This document shows positions 24,636 to 33,228 of a DNA stretch of 64,000 nt, one piece after another. Made by a program: the position numbers and the translations under genes. How positions within the stretch are numbered: the first letter of the stretch is position 1; every line of letters begins with the position of its first letter. This DNA is from Candidatus Yanofskybacteria bacterium RIFCSPHIGHO2_01_FULL_41_26. Its GTDB lineage: Bacteria; Patescibacteria; Paceibacteria; 2-02-FULL-40-12; GWA2-44-9. The DNA lies in the NCBI GenBank assembly GCA_001794055.1, contig MGJB01000006.1, positions 1 to 64,000 of the forward strand. Reading direction: 5' to 3'. A model generated the notes under the pieces. The model worked only from the letters and a program-made list of their open reading frames with translations. It searched no databases and was not told where the DNA came from.

Positions 24636-26288
24636 TTACTTGGTTATGTCTGTTCCTGTTTTATAACTGTTAAATTCTAAGTCGTTGATTGTAAATATCG
24701 CTCCCCAATCTCGGCCCGATTGAGTAAAATAGTCTCCAGTCATGTTTAACCAATGCTTCGTGCCGTCCGGCCAGACAGCATAAACTTTTTTGTCGTTAAA
24801 ATTCCTTACATAATTAGCAGTAGAATAAGAATTAAATATTTTATCATCAAGCTCAATGACCTTTGAAGCATCCAGATGGCCATATAATTTAATTATTTCC
24901 GGACGCAGATATCTTTTATATTTACCCTCAACAACATAAATTTCGGATTCTCTGGGTCTTTTTATCAACGCTCCATCTGTAATAGGTTTGGCTAATTCAT
25001 TGTCTATATAATTTATGCTCACAGAGATTGTCCTTGGAGTTTCTTCGTTGTCAAAATTACTGGTTTCTATTTCACTAATAGGCATTAATACCACAGAGGA
25101 CAGTCCTCCGGGATTTGTGATATATCCGAGATTATTCAAAACCCCAACCCGACCCAAGTTATCGGCATACAAAACCTTAACCAGATAATTGGGGCTGTAA
25201 CTTATTTTCACCGCTTTATCGGAAGGCAGAGAATAAAAGTTATATTTATACCACGCCGATTGCCAAGATTTTAGGTCATAATTAAATACATACAGAGAAG
25301 GGTAGGATAAAAATGATTGTTGCGGAATCACATGAATATTTTTTAATTCCTCTCTTTGATAACCATATCGTTTATCTTCCACAGTATCGTTCAAATAATT
25401 TGCAACAGTCCAATTTTCAAAAACATTTGAAAACTTCTCCGGGTAACTGCGGCTTTGCAAAAACTGGTTTATTGAATCTATGCCGACTGTCGAACTTTGG
25501 AGCGTCTCTCTAAATATTGATTGGCCATACTGTTCCAGCAAATATTGCCCGAAAAGAGTCACTTGAGCATAGTCAGTCGAAACATTCGGCCATTCAGTCA
25601 AACTGTCAGAAGGGTTATCTAAAAAAGTTCTCGCCCGTCTTTCTAGGTTTGAAGTATTAAAATTATCATTGTAACCAAGAAGGGTGACTGAATACTCCGA
25701 TCTTAATTCATTAAGCCAAACGTCTTCCTGGGTTTTTCGCAAAATTTCTTTTTGATTAAAAGATATGAGATGCTGAAGTTCATGGCCTAAAAACATTTTT
25801 GCAAAATTACCCGCTTTCACGTTTATAAAAATAATTTCCCGCTCGTTTGAGTTCCTGGAAATATTTTTTGGATATTCATTGGAAGTATCAAAATAACCGC
25901 CATTTCCAAAAACAAGATCCTCCAAAACAATCGTGATCTTTGGATCGTTATCTATTCCCGGATTGGGCTCAGACCCCCAAAATTGTGTTTCTTTTGGATA
26001 AATATTGTTGTCAAATTCTTGAGCCAAAACAGACAAATTGCTGTTCAAATAATTTTTTTCGTTTGAATTTAAATTGTTCCAATAACTGTCTTCCACATAG
26101 AAATAGGCATGTTCGGATATTTGTCTAAGAGTGGCGCTTAAATTCGTTCTGGAAAACTTATCATATGAGGAGTTAACATTGAAAATCACGGATTGGCCGA
26201 CAGTATCAGCAGCCGACACACCGGAGAAAACAAAAAAGAACACCGTCAATGCCACAACCACAAAAATCTTGGATCTTAAAAGATTCAT
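24636..26288 (-). CDS. Secreted metallopeptidase with HELQH motif
   Basis: A 550-residue exported protein. A signal peptide ends near VSA-ADT. The HExxH motif HELQH lies in KMFLGHELQHLISFNQ (residues 169-173 with the start used here), with VWLNELRSEYS about 20 residues on supplying the probable third ligand Glu, similar to M30/M6-like peptidases. The C-terminal 120 residues (LIKRPRESEIYVVEGKYKRY, VYAVWPDGTKHWLN) are two copies of a short beta module common in secreted CPR proteins and likely to mediate surface binding. Two ATGTATATA copies precede the chosen ATG, giving earlier possible starts in frame. Likely acts outside the cell. Confidence 0.8.
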   Translation of the reverse strand: MNLLRSKIFVVVALTVFFFVFSGVSAADTVGQSVIFNVNSSYDKFSRTNLSATLRQISEHAYFYVEDSYWNNLNSNEKNYLNSNLSVLAQEFDNNIYPKETQFWGSEPNPGIDNDPKITIVLEDLVFGNGGYFDTSNEYPKNISRNSNEREIIFINVKAGNFAKMFLGHELQHLISFNQKEILRKTQEDVWLNELRSEYSVTLLGYNDNFNTSNLERRARTFLDNPSDSLTEWPNVSTDYAQVTLFGQYLLEQYGQSIFRETLQSSTVGIDSINQFLQSRSYPEKFSNVFENWTVANYLNDTVEDKRYGYQREELKNIHVIPQQSFLSYPSLYVFNYDLKSWQSAWYKYNFYSLPSDKAVKISYSPNYLVKVLYADNLGRVGVLNNLGYITNPGGLSSVVLMPISEIETSNFDNEETPRTISVSINYIDNELAKPITDGALIKRPRESEIYVVEGKYKRYLRPEIIKLYGHLDASKVIELDDKIFNSYSTANYVRNFNDKKVYAVWPDGTKHWLNMTGDYFTQSGRDWGAIFTINDLEFNSYKTGTDITK

Positions 26289-26321
26289 TATATACATTAT
26301 ATACAATTGTGAGGCAAAACA

Positions 26322-27290
26322 CTAACGAATTTTTTTTCTTTTCTGAACGATAATGTCTTTATTGTGCTTAGACACGTCTTCGATCGTAAGACCCTGCCAG
26401 TTGAGCAGTTCCACGTTATAATCTCTGGCCGATTCTAAAACAGAAATTCCCTTTTTCAATATTTGGACAAAATCTTTGTTTGTTTTTCTTTTTTCAAGGT
26501 CTTTTGCAAGCGAGTTCGTAAAAGAAATGAAAGCATTCATATCTTTCGGAAAACAGTATCCTCCGGCTCCGCAATAATTACCATGTGCAACGTTCAACCA
26601 AGATGGGCCGATCCTCAAGTCAGCCCCAATAAGTTCCTTGATTTTATCATAATTAACTTCCGTTTTATCTTTTAATGTCAAAGCGTGCGATACATCTGCG
26701 AGAATATTTCCGTAAATTACTTTGAGGAATCCGAAAACATTGCTTGCGTATTTACCCATTTCGGCTTCAGTGGAATTGACAGATTTTTTGGAATAATCCG
26801 ATGTCCAAGGACGGATAAAATTTTTACAGGGAAGTAAATTCAAAACCTCTACTGCATCTTGTGAAGACTTAGCGGTAGTTCCTATTATCTGTCGATCAGG
26901 GGATAAGAAATCTTCCCAGGCCTGCGACTCGGTTAAGAATTCGGGATTGAAAATAAATCTTTTTTTGGGATATTTATTTTGCAAATGTTGAACTGTCCCC
27001 GGGGTCACGGTAGATTTAATGACAACAATCTTTCCGTCTTTGATGGTCGCTACAGCATTTTGAACAATGGAGACATTACAACTGCCATCGCTGTTGGGCG
27101 GAGTCGGTACAGCAACAAAAACAATCTCGGCACTGTTGACATCGTCAAAATATCCCTTTTTTGGATCAGCATCATAACAAAAAAGATCCTTACCTCTTTT
27201 GTAACCGTTAATCTCTTCAAACCATTTCCGTATCGGTTCTCCCACCATTCCAATACCGATAATGCCAATTTTGAGTGAAGAATTTTTCAT
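26322..27290 (-). CDS. UDP-glucose/GDP-mannose dehydrogenase-like, lacking the C-terminal domain
   Basis: A 322-residue NAD-dependent sugar-nucleotide dehydrogenase. IGIIGIGMVGEPI is the dinucleotide-binding motif, VAVPTPPNSDG and KSTVTPGT follow in the N-domain, and FNPEFLTE, KYASNVFGFLKVIYGN and GAGGYCFPKDM (catalytic Cys) mark the central domain. Family members are about 430 residues; here the third, UDP-binding domain is missing and is replaced by a short basic tail. Either it uses another ligand or it is a shortened relative. A promoter on top of the start codon makes it another leaderless candidate. It leads a unit with the secreted peptidase. Confidence 0.85.
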   Translation of the reverse strand: MKNSSLKIGIIGIGMVGEPIRKWFEEINGYKRGKDLFCYDADPKKGYFDDVNSAEIVFVAVPTPPNSDGSCNVSIVQNAVATIKDGKIVVIKSTVTPGTVQHLQNKYPKKRFIFNPEFLTESQAWEDFLSPDRQIIGTTAKSSQDAVEVLNLLPCKNFIRPWTSDYSKKSVNSTEAEMGKYASNVFGFLKVIYGNILADVSHALTLKDKTEVNYDKIKELIGADLRIGPSWLNVAHGNYCGAGGYCFPKDMNAFISFTNSLAKDLEKRKTNKDFVQILKKGISVLESARDYNVELLNWQGLTIEDVSKHNKDIIVQKRKKIR

Positions 27291-27299
27291 AATGTAAAA

Positions 27300-27328
27300 A
27301 CAATATCAATTCTTGATTTTTATTGCAA
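27300..27328 (-). promoter_or_regulatory. Promoter of the sugar-dehydrogenase gene
   Basis: TTGCAA (27323-27328), 17-base spacer, TATTGT (27300-27305), minus strand. Start about 27293, three bases before the ATG. It interlocks with the divergent promoter. Confidence 0.6.
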
Positions 27329-27340
27329 ATTTAGTATAAT
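27313..27340 (+). promoter_or_regulatory. Promoter of the initiating sugar transferase
   Basis: TTGATT (27313-27318), 16-base spacer, perfect TATAAT (27335-27340), 20 bases before the ATG at 27361. Confidence 0.75.
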
Positions 27341-27360
27341 TTACGTCAGATAATTAACTT

Positions 27361-28674
27361 ATGAAAAAATTCCTAATCTTCCTCTCGGATGCCGCAATTC
27401 TTTACGTTTCCTTGGTTCTGACCCTTTTCATCAGATACCCGGATAATTTTCAGGGACAATATTGGATACACATATATCCGTTCTCTTTGATTTTTATTTT
27501 ATGGCTTTTGGTTTTTTATATTGCAAATCTATATGAACCAAAATTGCTTAGAAACAATATTCACTTTTATTCGGCTCTTTTCCAAACAATTACCATAACC
27601 GCTGTAATTTCCGTATTGTTCTTCTATGTAATTCCGCTTTATGGAATCACGCCAAAAACTAATTTGTTGATTTTCCTGGCTATTTTCACCGGACTGGAAT
27701 TTACAAATCGTTCTCTTTCTAACAACATTTTACAAAAAGGTTTCAAAAAATCTGTGCTGATTGTGGGAACTAACAATCAGTCTCTTGAACTTGATGTGTT
27801 TATAAAAGAGAATCCCCAACTTGGTTACGAAATTAAATCTGTGCTAGATACTTTTTCAGACAAACTCAAAAACATGAACCAAATAATTTACGAGGAAAAA
27901 ATAGACACGATTGTTTTAAGTCCGGAAGCATATCAAGCTCCTGAAATAATAGACATTTTTTATAAGTCTCTTGAACAGAAAGTCAGTTTTATGAATCTTG
28001 CTTTTTTTTATGAACGATTGACGGGCATGGTTCCCCTGGGAGCGATCAACCAAATTTGGTTCCTGGAAAACTTAAATGAGGGAAATAAAAGGGCGTACGA
28101 AATAGTTAAACGCGGAAGCGATTTGGTGTTTGCTATTATTCTCGGCGTGTTGAGTCTTTTATTTTATCCGCTTATTATCTTCTTGATAAAAACAACTTCA
28201 CGGGGACCGATCTTTTATAAGCAGAACAGGGTGGGCCAAGCGGGTAAGATTTTCAAAATAATCAAATTCAGAACAATGAATCAAGATGCTGAAAAGAATA
28301 CCGGCGCTGTTTGGGCTTCAAATGACGATCCCAGAATAACCAAAATAGGAAGATTTATGCGCAAGGCAAGAATAGATGAATTGCCTCAATTGTGGAATAT
28401 CCTGAAAGGACAGATGGCGTTCATAGGACCAAGAGCGGAAAGACCAGAGTTTAACGAACAATTAAAAACAGTCCCCTTCTATGAAGAAAGATATCTGATA
28501 AAACCGGGCCTTTCCGGCTGGGCTCAAATAAACTTCCGATATGGTTCATCGATTACCGATGCAGCTGAAAAATTAAAATATGATTTATATTACATCAAAA
28601 ACAGATCTTTGATCTTAGACCTAGGGATAGCACTGAAAACCATCCGAATCATGTTCCAGAGGTCGGGAAAATAA
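27361..28674 (+). CDS. Polyprenyl-phosphate sugar-phosphate transferase (WbaP/PglC type)
   Basis: A 437-residue membrane enzyme that loads the first sugar-1-phosphate onto undecaprenyl phosphate. The N-terminal third has four or five membrane helices, a CoA-binding-like middle domain (LIVGTNNQSLELD) follows, and the catalytic C-terminus holds KRGSDLVFAI, a reentrant helix, IIKFRTM, RKARIDELPQLWNILKGQM and IGPRAERPEF, the bacterial sugar transferase signature. It opens the surface-glycan region and likely starts the oligosaccharide finished by the enzymes further right and flipped by the Wzx-type protein. The sugar is not predictable. Confidence 0.93.
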   Translation: MKKFLIFLSDAAILYVSLVLTLFIRYPDNFQGQYWIHIYPFSLIFILWLLVFYIANLYEPKLLRNNIHFYSALFQTITITAVISVLFFYVIPLYGITPKTNLLIFLAIFTGLEFTNRSLSNNILQKGFKKSVLIVGTNNQSLELDVFIKENPQLGYEIKSVLDTFSDKLKNMNQIIYEEKIDTIVLSPEAYQAPEIIDIFYKSLEQKVSFMNLAFFYERLTGMVPLGAINQIWFLENLNEGNKRAYEIVKRGSDLVFAIILGVLSLLFYPLIIFLIKTTSRGPIFYKQNRVGQAGKIFKIIKFRTMNQDAEKNTGAVWASNDDPRITKIGRFMRKARIDELPQLWNILKGQMAFIGPRAERPEFNEQLKTVPFYEERYLIKPGLSGWAQINFRYGSSITDAAEKLKYDLYYIKNRSLILDLGIALKTIRIMFQRSGK

Positions 28675-28688
28675 AATAACCAAGTTGT

Positions 28689-28716
28689 TTGACAAAATTT
28701 AAAAAAACTGTAATAT
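28689..28716 (+). promoter_or_regulatory. Promoter of the M48-like peptidase gene
   Basis: Consensus TTGACA (28689-28694), 16-base spacer, TAATAT (28711-28716). The leader carries GGGAG seven bases before the ATG. Confidence 0.75.
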
Positions 28717-28755
28717 AAGAATATTATCTCTCGGGCACCCCAAGGGAGACCAAGA

Positions 28756-29325
28756 ATGGTTCGTTTAAAATTATTCGCAATCTTCATTGTTTTATACTGT
28801 TTTGCAAACATAATAGTTGATCTTAAATTATACAGTTGTGTGGGTCCAGCAGTTGTCGTTTCAGATGTTTATGCCAACAAAATCAAGGTGGCAAGAGATT
28901 TATTTATAAAGCCAATAAATTTCCCTGAACCAAAATACCGTATAAAAATTACGCAATGCTACAACGCTTGGGCGAGTTACCAAGACAACACAATCGTCAT
29001 ATCCGAACCCGTTATAAAAAATTTCTCGACGAAAGAATTAGCCGGCATACTAGGACATGAATTGGCTCATATTCAAGCAGATAAACAAAAAGTAAGCGTA
29101 GCAGATCAAATTGATAATCACTGGAAAATAGATGTCATGGGAGCAGAATTAACAAGCAAGGAGGTTATGATAAAAAAGTTAAATAGAATGTTGGAAGAGA
29201 ATGACAATCTTTTTAAAACCAACGGGTTTTTGATGTATTATTTTCCACTTTCTTATCTAGAACATACGCTATCCAGAGATGATTTTATGTTCAGAATAAA
29301 AAAGGTAAATGATCATTTTAAATAA
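28756..29325 (+). CDS. Small M48-like membrane metallopeptidase
   Basis: A 189-residue protein with an N-terminal hydrophobic anchor (residues about 4-22) and a zinc motif HELAH in LAGILGHELAHIQADK. The third ligand is probably in IDVMGAELTS, as in Ste24/HtpX peptidases, though the family's multiple membrane helices are reduced to one. ITQCYNAWASYQDNTIVIS resembles the strand before the motif in M48 enzymes (the NAxA segment). It has its own promoter, ribosome site and terminator. Likely a membrane-bound protease facing outward. Confidence 0.82.
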   Translation: MVRLKLFAIFIVLYCFANIIVDLKLYSCVGPAVVVSDVYANKIKVARDLFIKPINFPEPKYRIKITQCYNAWASYQDNTIVISEPVIKNFSTKELAGILGHELAHIQADKQKVSVADQIDNHWKIDVMGAELTSKEVMIKKLNRMLEENDNLFKTNGFLMYYFPLSYLEHTLSRDDFMFRIKKVNDHFK

Positions 29326-29330
29326 TTTGG

Positions 29331-29351
29331 TGCCGTGAAACGGCATTTTTT
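29331..29351 (+). terminator. Intrinsic terminator of the M48-like gene
   Basis: Stem TGCCGT/ACGGCA with a GAA loop followed by six T. Confidence 0.85.
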
Positions 29352-29416
29352 ATTTTTTGCGCAAGTTATCAACAAAAAATATTTCAGAAAAAGATTTTTT
29401 GCTCTATGATAAAAAT

Positions 29417-29959
29417 ATGTTGCCTACAAAAATATTTTTTACCAAAGGTTCCGGAACGCACAAAGAATATCTCGCTTCATTTGAACTTGCTTTGCGCGCC
29501 GCCGGGATTGCTCAATATAATTTAGTTCCCGTATCAAGTATTTATCCGCCCAATGTTAAAAAAGTAACCAGGGACGAAGGAATTAAATTGCTTCCGCCAG
29601 GTTCGGTTGTACATGCCGTCATTGCTCGCAATGCAACTAATGAACCCAACCGTTTAATTTCGGCCTCAATAGGTGTTGCCATACCCCAGGATTTTAACCA
29701 GTATGGCTATCTATCTGAACATCATCCGTTCGGAGAAACCGATGAAAAAGCCGGCGATTATGCAGAAGATCTGGCCGCACAAATGCTGGCAACCACCCTA
29801 GGAATAGAATTTGACCCAAACACCGCCTGGGATGAAAGAGAACAACTGTTTAAGGCCTCGGAGCAGATATTCAAGACAACAAATTATACTCAATCGGCCA
29901 TCGGCAACAAAGACGGCTTATGGACAACCGTGGTTGCCGCGGCAATATTAATAGAGTAA
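29417..29959 (+). CDS. Pyruvoyl-dependent arginine decarboxylase
   Basis: A 180-residue precursor of the PvlArgDC family, which turns arginine into agmatine for polyamine synthesis. NLVPVSSIYPP contains the self-cleavage Ser-Ser site that yields the pyruvoyl group, and GIKLLPPGSVVHAVIARNATNEP, SIGVAIPQD and the late GLWTTVVAAAILI are family landmarks. I choose the ATG at 29417 (MLPTKIFF); the frame upstream has no other ATG and reads into the preceding terminator region. No ribosome site is visible. It sits alone between a terminator and a convergent glycosyltransferase gene. Confidence 0.92.
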   Translation: MLPTKIFFTKGSGTHKEYLASFELALRAAGIAQYNLVPVSSIYPPNVKKVTRDEGIKLLPPGSVVHAVIARNATNEPNRLISASIGVAIPQDFNQYGYLSEHHPFGETDEKAGDYAEDLAAQMLATTLGIEFDPNTAWDEREQLFKASEQIFKTTNYTQSAIGNKDGLWTTVVAAAILIE

Positions 29960-29972
29960 TAGAAATTAGAAA

Positions 29973-30698
29973 TTAATCCGCCAGCTGGCAGATTAGAAAT
30001 TTAAGCTTCCAAGGAAGCTTGATTGACTCCCATATTATCTTGGATGACATCTTGGACTGCCCCTCTCTGCGCTCACTGAACACAATAGGATGTTCCATAA
30101 ATTTTGAGCTAACCTTAAAAAGCCTGTATTTTAATTCCACCAAAAAAGCATATCCGCTTGAATTTATCTTATCCAAGTTTATTTTTTTCAATGCATCCGC
30201 ACGGTAAGCATTAAAACCGGATGTGGCATCTGTCACAGGAAGACCTAGGATAATTTTTACATATAGATTGGCGGCTCTACTTAAAATTCTTCTGAAAAAA
30301 TTCCAATTTTTTACTCCCCCGCCTTTTACATATCGAGACCCGATTACAACATCAAAGTTATCAAGTCTTTCTAATAGTGCGGGTATCTCTTTATAATCAT
30401 GGGAGAAATCCGCATCCATTGTCACTATTTGATTGTAATTTTTTTCTAAAATCCACCTAAACCCCGCTAGGCTTGAACGGCCATAACTAAAATTACTATC
30501 TCTTTCCAAAAGAAACAGCTTCTTAAAATTAACGGTCATAGATTTAATTAATTCTCGTGTACCGTCAGAAGAATTATCATCCACAACCAAAACGGAAACA
30601 TCCGGCAATAAATTAAAAATCGCCGGAACAAGATTTTTCAAGTTCTCTCTCTCGTTAAGGGTTGGTATTAAAATTATACTTTTGAAATAAATACTCAT
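29973..30698 (-). CDS. DPM1-like GT2 glycosyltransferase
   Basis: A 241-residue polyprenyl-phosphate mannosyl/glucosyl transferase-like enzyme. IILIPTLNERENLKNLV, VLVVDDNSSDGT, VTMDADFSHDYKEIP (catalytic DxD) and VIGSRYVKGGGVKNWN followed by SGFNAYRADAL are the DPM1 signatures. There are no C-terminal membrane helices. It overlaps the upstream membrane glycosyltransferase gene by over 40 bases, so the lipid-linked sugar it makes is probably the donor for that GT-C-like protein. The last codons (CQLAD) run through a palindromic repeat, which seems to have replaced the original end of the gene. Confidence 0.92.
   Translation of the reverse strand: MSIYFKSIILIPTLNERENLKNLVPAIFNLLPDVSVLVVDDNSSDGTRELIKSMTVNFKKLFLLERDSNFSYGRSSLAGFRWILEKNYNQIVTMDADFSHDYKEIPALLERLDNFDVVIGSRYVKGGGVKNWNFFRRILSRAANLYVKIILGLPVTDATSGFNAYRADALKKINLDKINSSGYAFLVELKYRLFKVSSKFMEHPIVFSERREGQSKMSSKIIWESIKLPWKLKFLICQLAD
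29975..30020. repeat. Twin palindromes at the 3' end of the DPM1-like gene
   Basis: A 20-bp near-perfect palindrome (29975-29994, core gccagctggc, one G-T pair) is flanked by direct repeats of ttagaaatt and followed by aagcttcc-aa-ggaagctt (30003-30020). The first encodes the last residues and abuts the stop codon. Confidence 0.7.
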
Positions 30699-31803
30699 AC
30701 ACAAACAAAATCACTCCTAAATATAATGGTATTAAATAAACATAAATATTCGACCAATAATTATGGCCAAAGTAATTCCAGATTGGCAGAAACACAAAGA
30801 ATGAGTCGATGAAGATTAAAACCATAAACCATTTATATTTTAAAAGATAGCCGACTGAAGCCAGGGCAAAAAGAGTTGTCATAGGTAGTAAATATTTTGA
30901 AAAAGAAAATGTTAAACTGCCCACAATCAAAAAGTTAAGTATTATCGCCAGTATCATTTCCTTCCTCAACTTTAAGTTTTTATTCCACAGCAGAGAAAAA
31001 GCACCGATCACAATGACAAACGGTGATATCATTATTTTACGGAAATGCAAAAGCAAATTAGCGCCAACCCTTAAATAACCCTTGATCCCGACGGTAAAGC
31101 TTTCTACAAGAGGGGGCGGATTGCCCGTATCAAAATTGCCCTGATAAGAATTTATCGCCGCATTATTAACCAAGTGTCCTGTTTGGTAATAACTGACACC
31201 AAGGTATAGTCCCCCAATGATAAAAGCGACTAAAATCCAGATTAATTTACCAAGGTTCAGCCTTGATTCAAGGTTGAACCTTGGAATAAAATCTTTAAAA
31301 AACAATGGAAACAAAGTTAACGCAAACGGCTTTACAATTCCCCCTATCGCCCAAGAAATTGGAGTCCAAGTTTTTTCGTTAGCACTTGCCCAAATGATTA
31401 AAAGAACAAAAAACAAAAGCGCTGCTTCCTGAAATCCCCGCATCATGGTTGAGTAAGGATAAGGCATCAGCAAAAATAGAATCAGGAAATAAATGCCCGC
31501 TTGAGAACTCTGATAAAACTTTTTGCCGACGAAATAGGCCAGCGGAACAGAGAATAGAGAAAATATTGCTGACATAATAATAATTGAGTTATGGGAATGA
31601 GTCAGCCAAAAAACAGGGACAGAAAAAAAAGAAAGTCCTTGAAAACCATAAAACGATTTGAAGTTCAAATGGCCCCACGCCAACGATTCAGCAAATCCTT
31701 CATATTTGACTCCGTCATCCATCATAACCGGAGTCGCCGACAGAAAATAATACAACATTACAGCCAAGGCAATACCTATCAATAAATACTCTCGTTTAGT
31801 CAT
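30655..31803 (-). CDS. Polytopic GT-C-like membrane glycosyltransferase
   Basis: A 382-residue membrane protein with about nine hydrophobic helices. The first loop has PVMMDDGVKYEGFAESLAWG, with an acidic DD pair after the first helix as in GT-C enzymes (PMT/ArnT-type) that use lipid-linked sugars. The DPM1-like gene directly downstream would make such a donor. Within the loop after FKDFIP there is an in-frame insertion RFNLESRLNL encoded by a long palindrome. It overlaps the flippase gene upstream by eight bases. The GT-C call is from topology and context rather than strong motif matches. Confidence 0.8.
   Translation of the reverse strand: MTKREYLLIGIALAVMLYYFLSATPVMMDDGVKYEGFAESLAWGHLNFKSFYGFQGLSFFSVPVFWLTHSHNSIIIMSAIFSLFSVPLAYFVGKKFYQSSQAGIYFLILFLLMPYPYSTMMRGFQEAALLFFVLLIIWASANEKTWTPISWAIGGIVKPFALTLFPLFFKDFIPRFNLESRLNLGKLIWILVAFIIGGLYLGVSYYQTGHLVNNAAINSYQGNFDTGNPPPLVESFTVGIKGYLRVGANLLLHFRKIMISPFVIVIGAFSLLWNKNLKLRKEMILAIILNFLIVGSLTFSFSKYLLPMTTLFALASVGYLLKYKWFMVLIFIDSFFVFLPIWNYFGHNYWSNIYVYLIPLYLGVILFVYEYLFQKYNFNTNP
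31250..31284 (-). repeat. 35-bp palindromic insert inside the GT-C-like gene
   Basis: ccaaggttcagccttga and its complement form 17-bp arms around one centre base, with a single G-T pair. It is read in frame as RFNLESRLNL, in a cytoplasmic or loop part of the protein. Confidence 0.8.
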
Positions 31804-33124
31804 TTTTAATATTTAGTTTTTTCATAAGGTAAGTAAAAGAAATTAAATGGGAAACTGTAAACCAGATAGTTACCATCGCTACCGAACCCCAAAGGCCATA
31901 GTTTTTAATAAACCAAAGCCCTAAAGGAATCCCCGCCCCCAATACGACAAGATTAATGAAAATAGAAACCTTAACGCTATTAATTGTCCGCCACATCGGA
32001 CCTAAACCCACTCCGATGCCATACAAAGCACCATACACAATCAAACCAGCAACATAGGGCACACTGGGCAAAAAGTTTTCTCCATAAAGAATCTTGAAAG
32101 CAATCGGAGAAACAATAACAGCTCCAACCGTTAACAGTACCGACAGACCAAGACCACACAAAGAAACTTTTTTGAAATTTTCAGCTAATTTTTCCCCATT
32201 TTCAATTTGCAATTTAGGAAATTCAACATTTAAAAGTATCGATATCGGGCCAAGCAAACTTAAGGCAAGATTAACATATCCGAAAGCTAATCTAAAAAAA
32301 GAAACTTCGGAGACGGTAACATATATACCAGTAAGAATAACCGGCAAAGCCATGAATAAGTTGCCCATATTTCTGTCCAAAGCCACCCAAAAAGTAAATC
32401 CGAAATATTTTTTAACACTAACGTTTTTTGCATTAACGATGAGCCGGCGTAAATCTGGAAAAACAGGATCTCTCATCCTCAAACTCCGGAACAATAATGC
32501 CGAAGAAATAAATATTATCAAGGCCCCAACTAAGTGTCCGCTAACCGCTCCAAAAACTCCAAAACCGACAATAATCAAAACCAAAGACAAGCCGGACCTC
32601 AACGACTGGTCAGTAACTATCAAACCCGTAAGAGACTTGATCCTGCCGGTAACTTGAAAAGCAGAATATGCAAGGGTAAAAAAGAATGACGACAGAACTA
32701 CTGCAACAACAATAATGGCCGCATAAATACCAATAACCGAATTACCATATAACTTACTGGCGATACTCGGCAGAAAAAAACTAAAAACCAAAATAAGCAA
32801 AGTGGCCATTGAAGTTATCTTAAACATAAAACCAAGAATACTTTCCACTTCAATCTTATCTTTTTGTGCATAGGCCCTACCCAGCATGCTTGAAACTGCT
32901 TCCTGGATTCCCATACCGATTACCAAAGAAGTTATAGCTGCCAATCCAAAAGCAAGCGAATAAATACCTAAAAGCTCCGGCTGTAAAAGCCGGGCAATAA
33001 CTATTCCAACAACAGCCTGGATAATCGTCCCGCTAAAACTTCCGGTCTGGAGAGTGACAACATTCCTAATGAACCAATGTTGACGATAATAAAAAAATTT
33101 ATCTTTCAATCCTGAAAAAACCAT
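31796..33124 (-). CDS. Wzx-type oligosaccharide flippase
   Basis: A 442-residue polytopic protein of the polysaccharide-transport branch of the MOP superfamily, with 12-14 hydrophobic helices. It begins with the typical first-helix pattern TLQTGSFSGTIIQAVVGIVIARLLQPELLGIYSLA. Such proteins flip undecaprenyl-linked oligosaccharide to the outer face. It is the first gene of a unit that continues into the GT-C-like and DPM1-like genes, all overlapping. The divergent ABC exporter begins 105 bases away. Confidence 0.9.
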   Translation of the reverse strand: MVFSGLKDKFFYYRQHWFIRNVVTLQTGSFSGTIIQAVVGIVIARLLQPELLGIYSLAFGLAAITSLVIGMGIQEAVSSMLGRAYAQKDKIEVESILGFMFKITSMATLLILVFSFFLPSIASKLYGNSVIGIYAAIIVVAVVLSSFFFTLAYSAFQVTGRIKSLTGLIVTDQSLRSGLSLVLIIVGFGVFGAVSGHLVGALIIFISSALLFRSLRMRDPVFPDLRRLIVNAKNVSVKKYFGFTFWVALDRNMGNLFMALPVILTGIYVTVSEVSFFRLAFGYVNLALSLLGPISILLNVEFPKLQIENGEKLAENFKKVSLCGLGLSVLLTVGAVIVSPIAFKILYGENFLPSVPYVAGLIVYGALYGIGVGLGPMWRTINSVKVSIFINLVVLGAGIPLGLWFIKNYGLWGSVAMVTIWFTVSHLISFTYLMKKLNIKND

Positions 33125-33180
33125 TAAAAAATACTAACATTTTTTAGACACTATTTCAATTAACCTAACCGCCAAGTACA

Positions 33181-33209
33181 TTGAACTAAAACAAGATTTA
33201 GCCTATAAT
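33181..33209 (+). promoter_or_regulatory. Promoter of the ABC exporter gene
   Basis: TTGAAC (33181-33186), 17-base spacer, perfect TATAAT (33204-33209). Predicted leader is about 13 bases, without a ribosome site. Confidence 0.8.
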
Positions 33210-33228
33210 CAAAACACCGATTAAAAAT

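Noticed and set aside
32094..32657. 187-codon plus-strand frame
   Set aside because: Antisense to the Wzx-type flippase, whose membrane helices are convincing.
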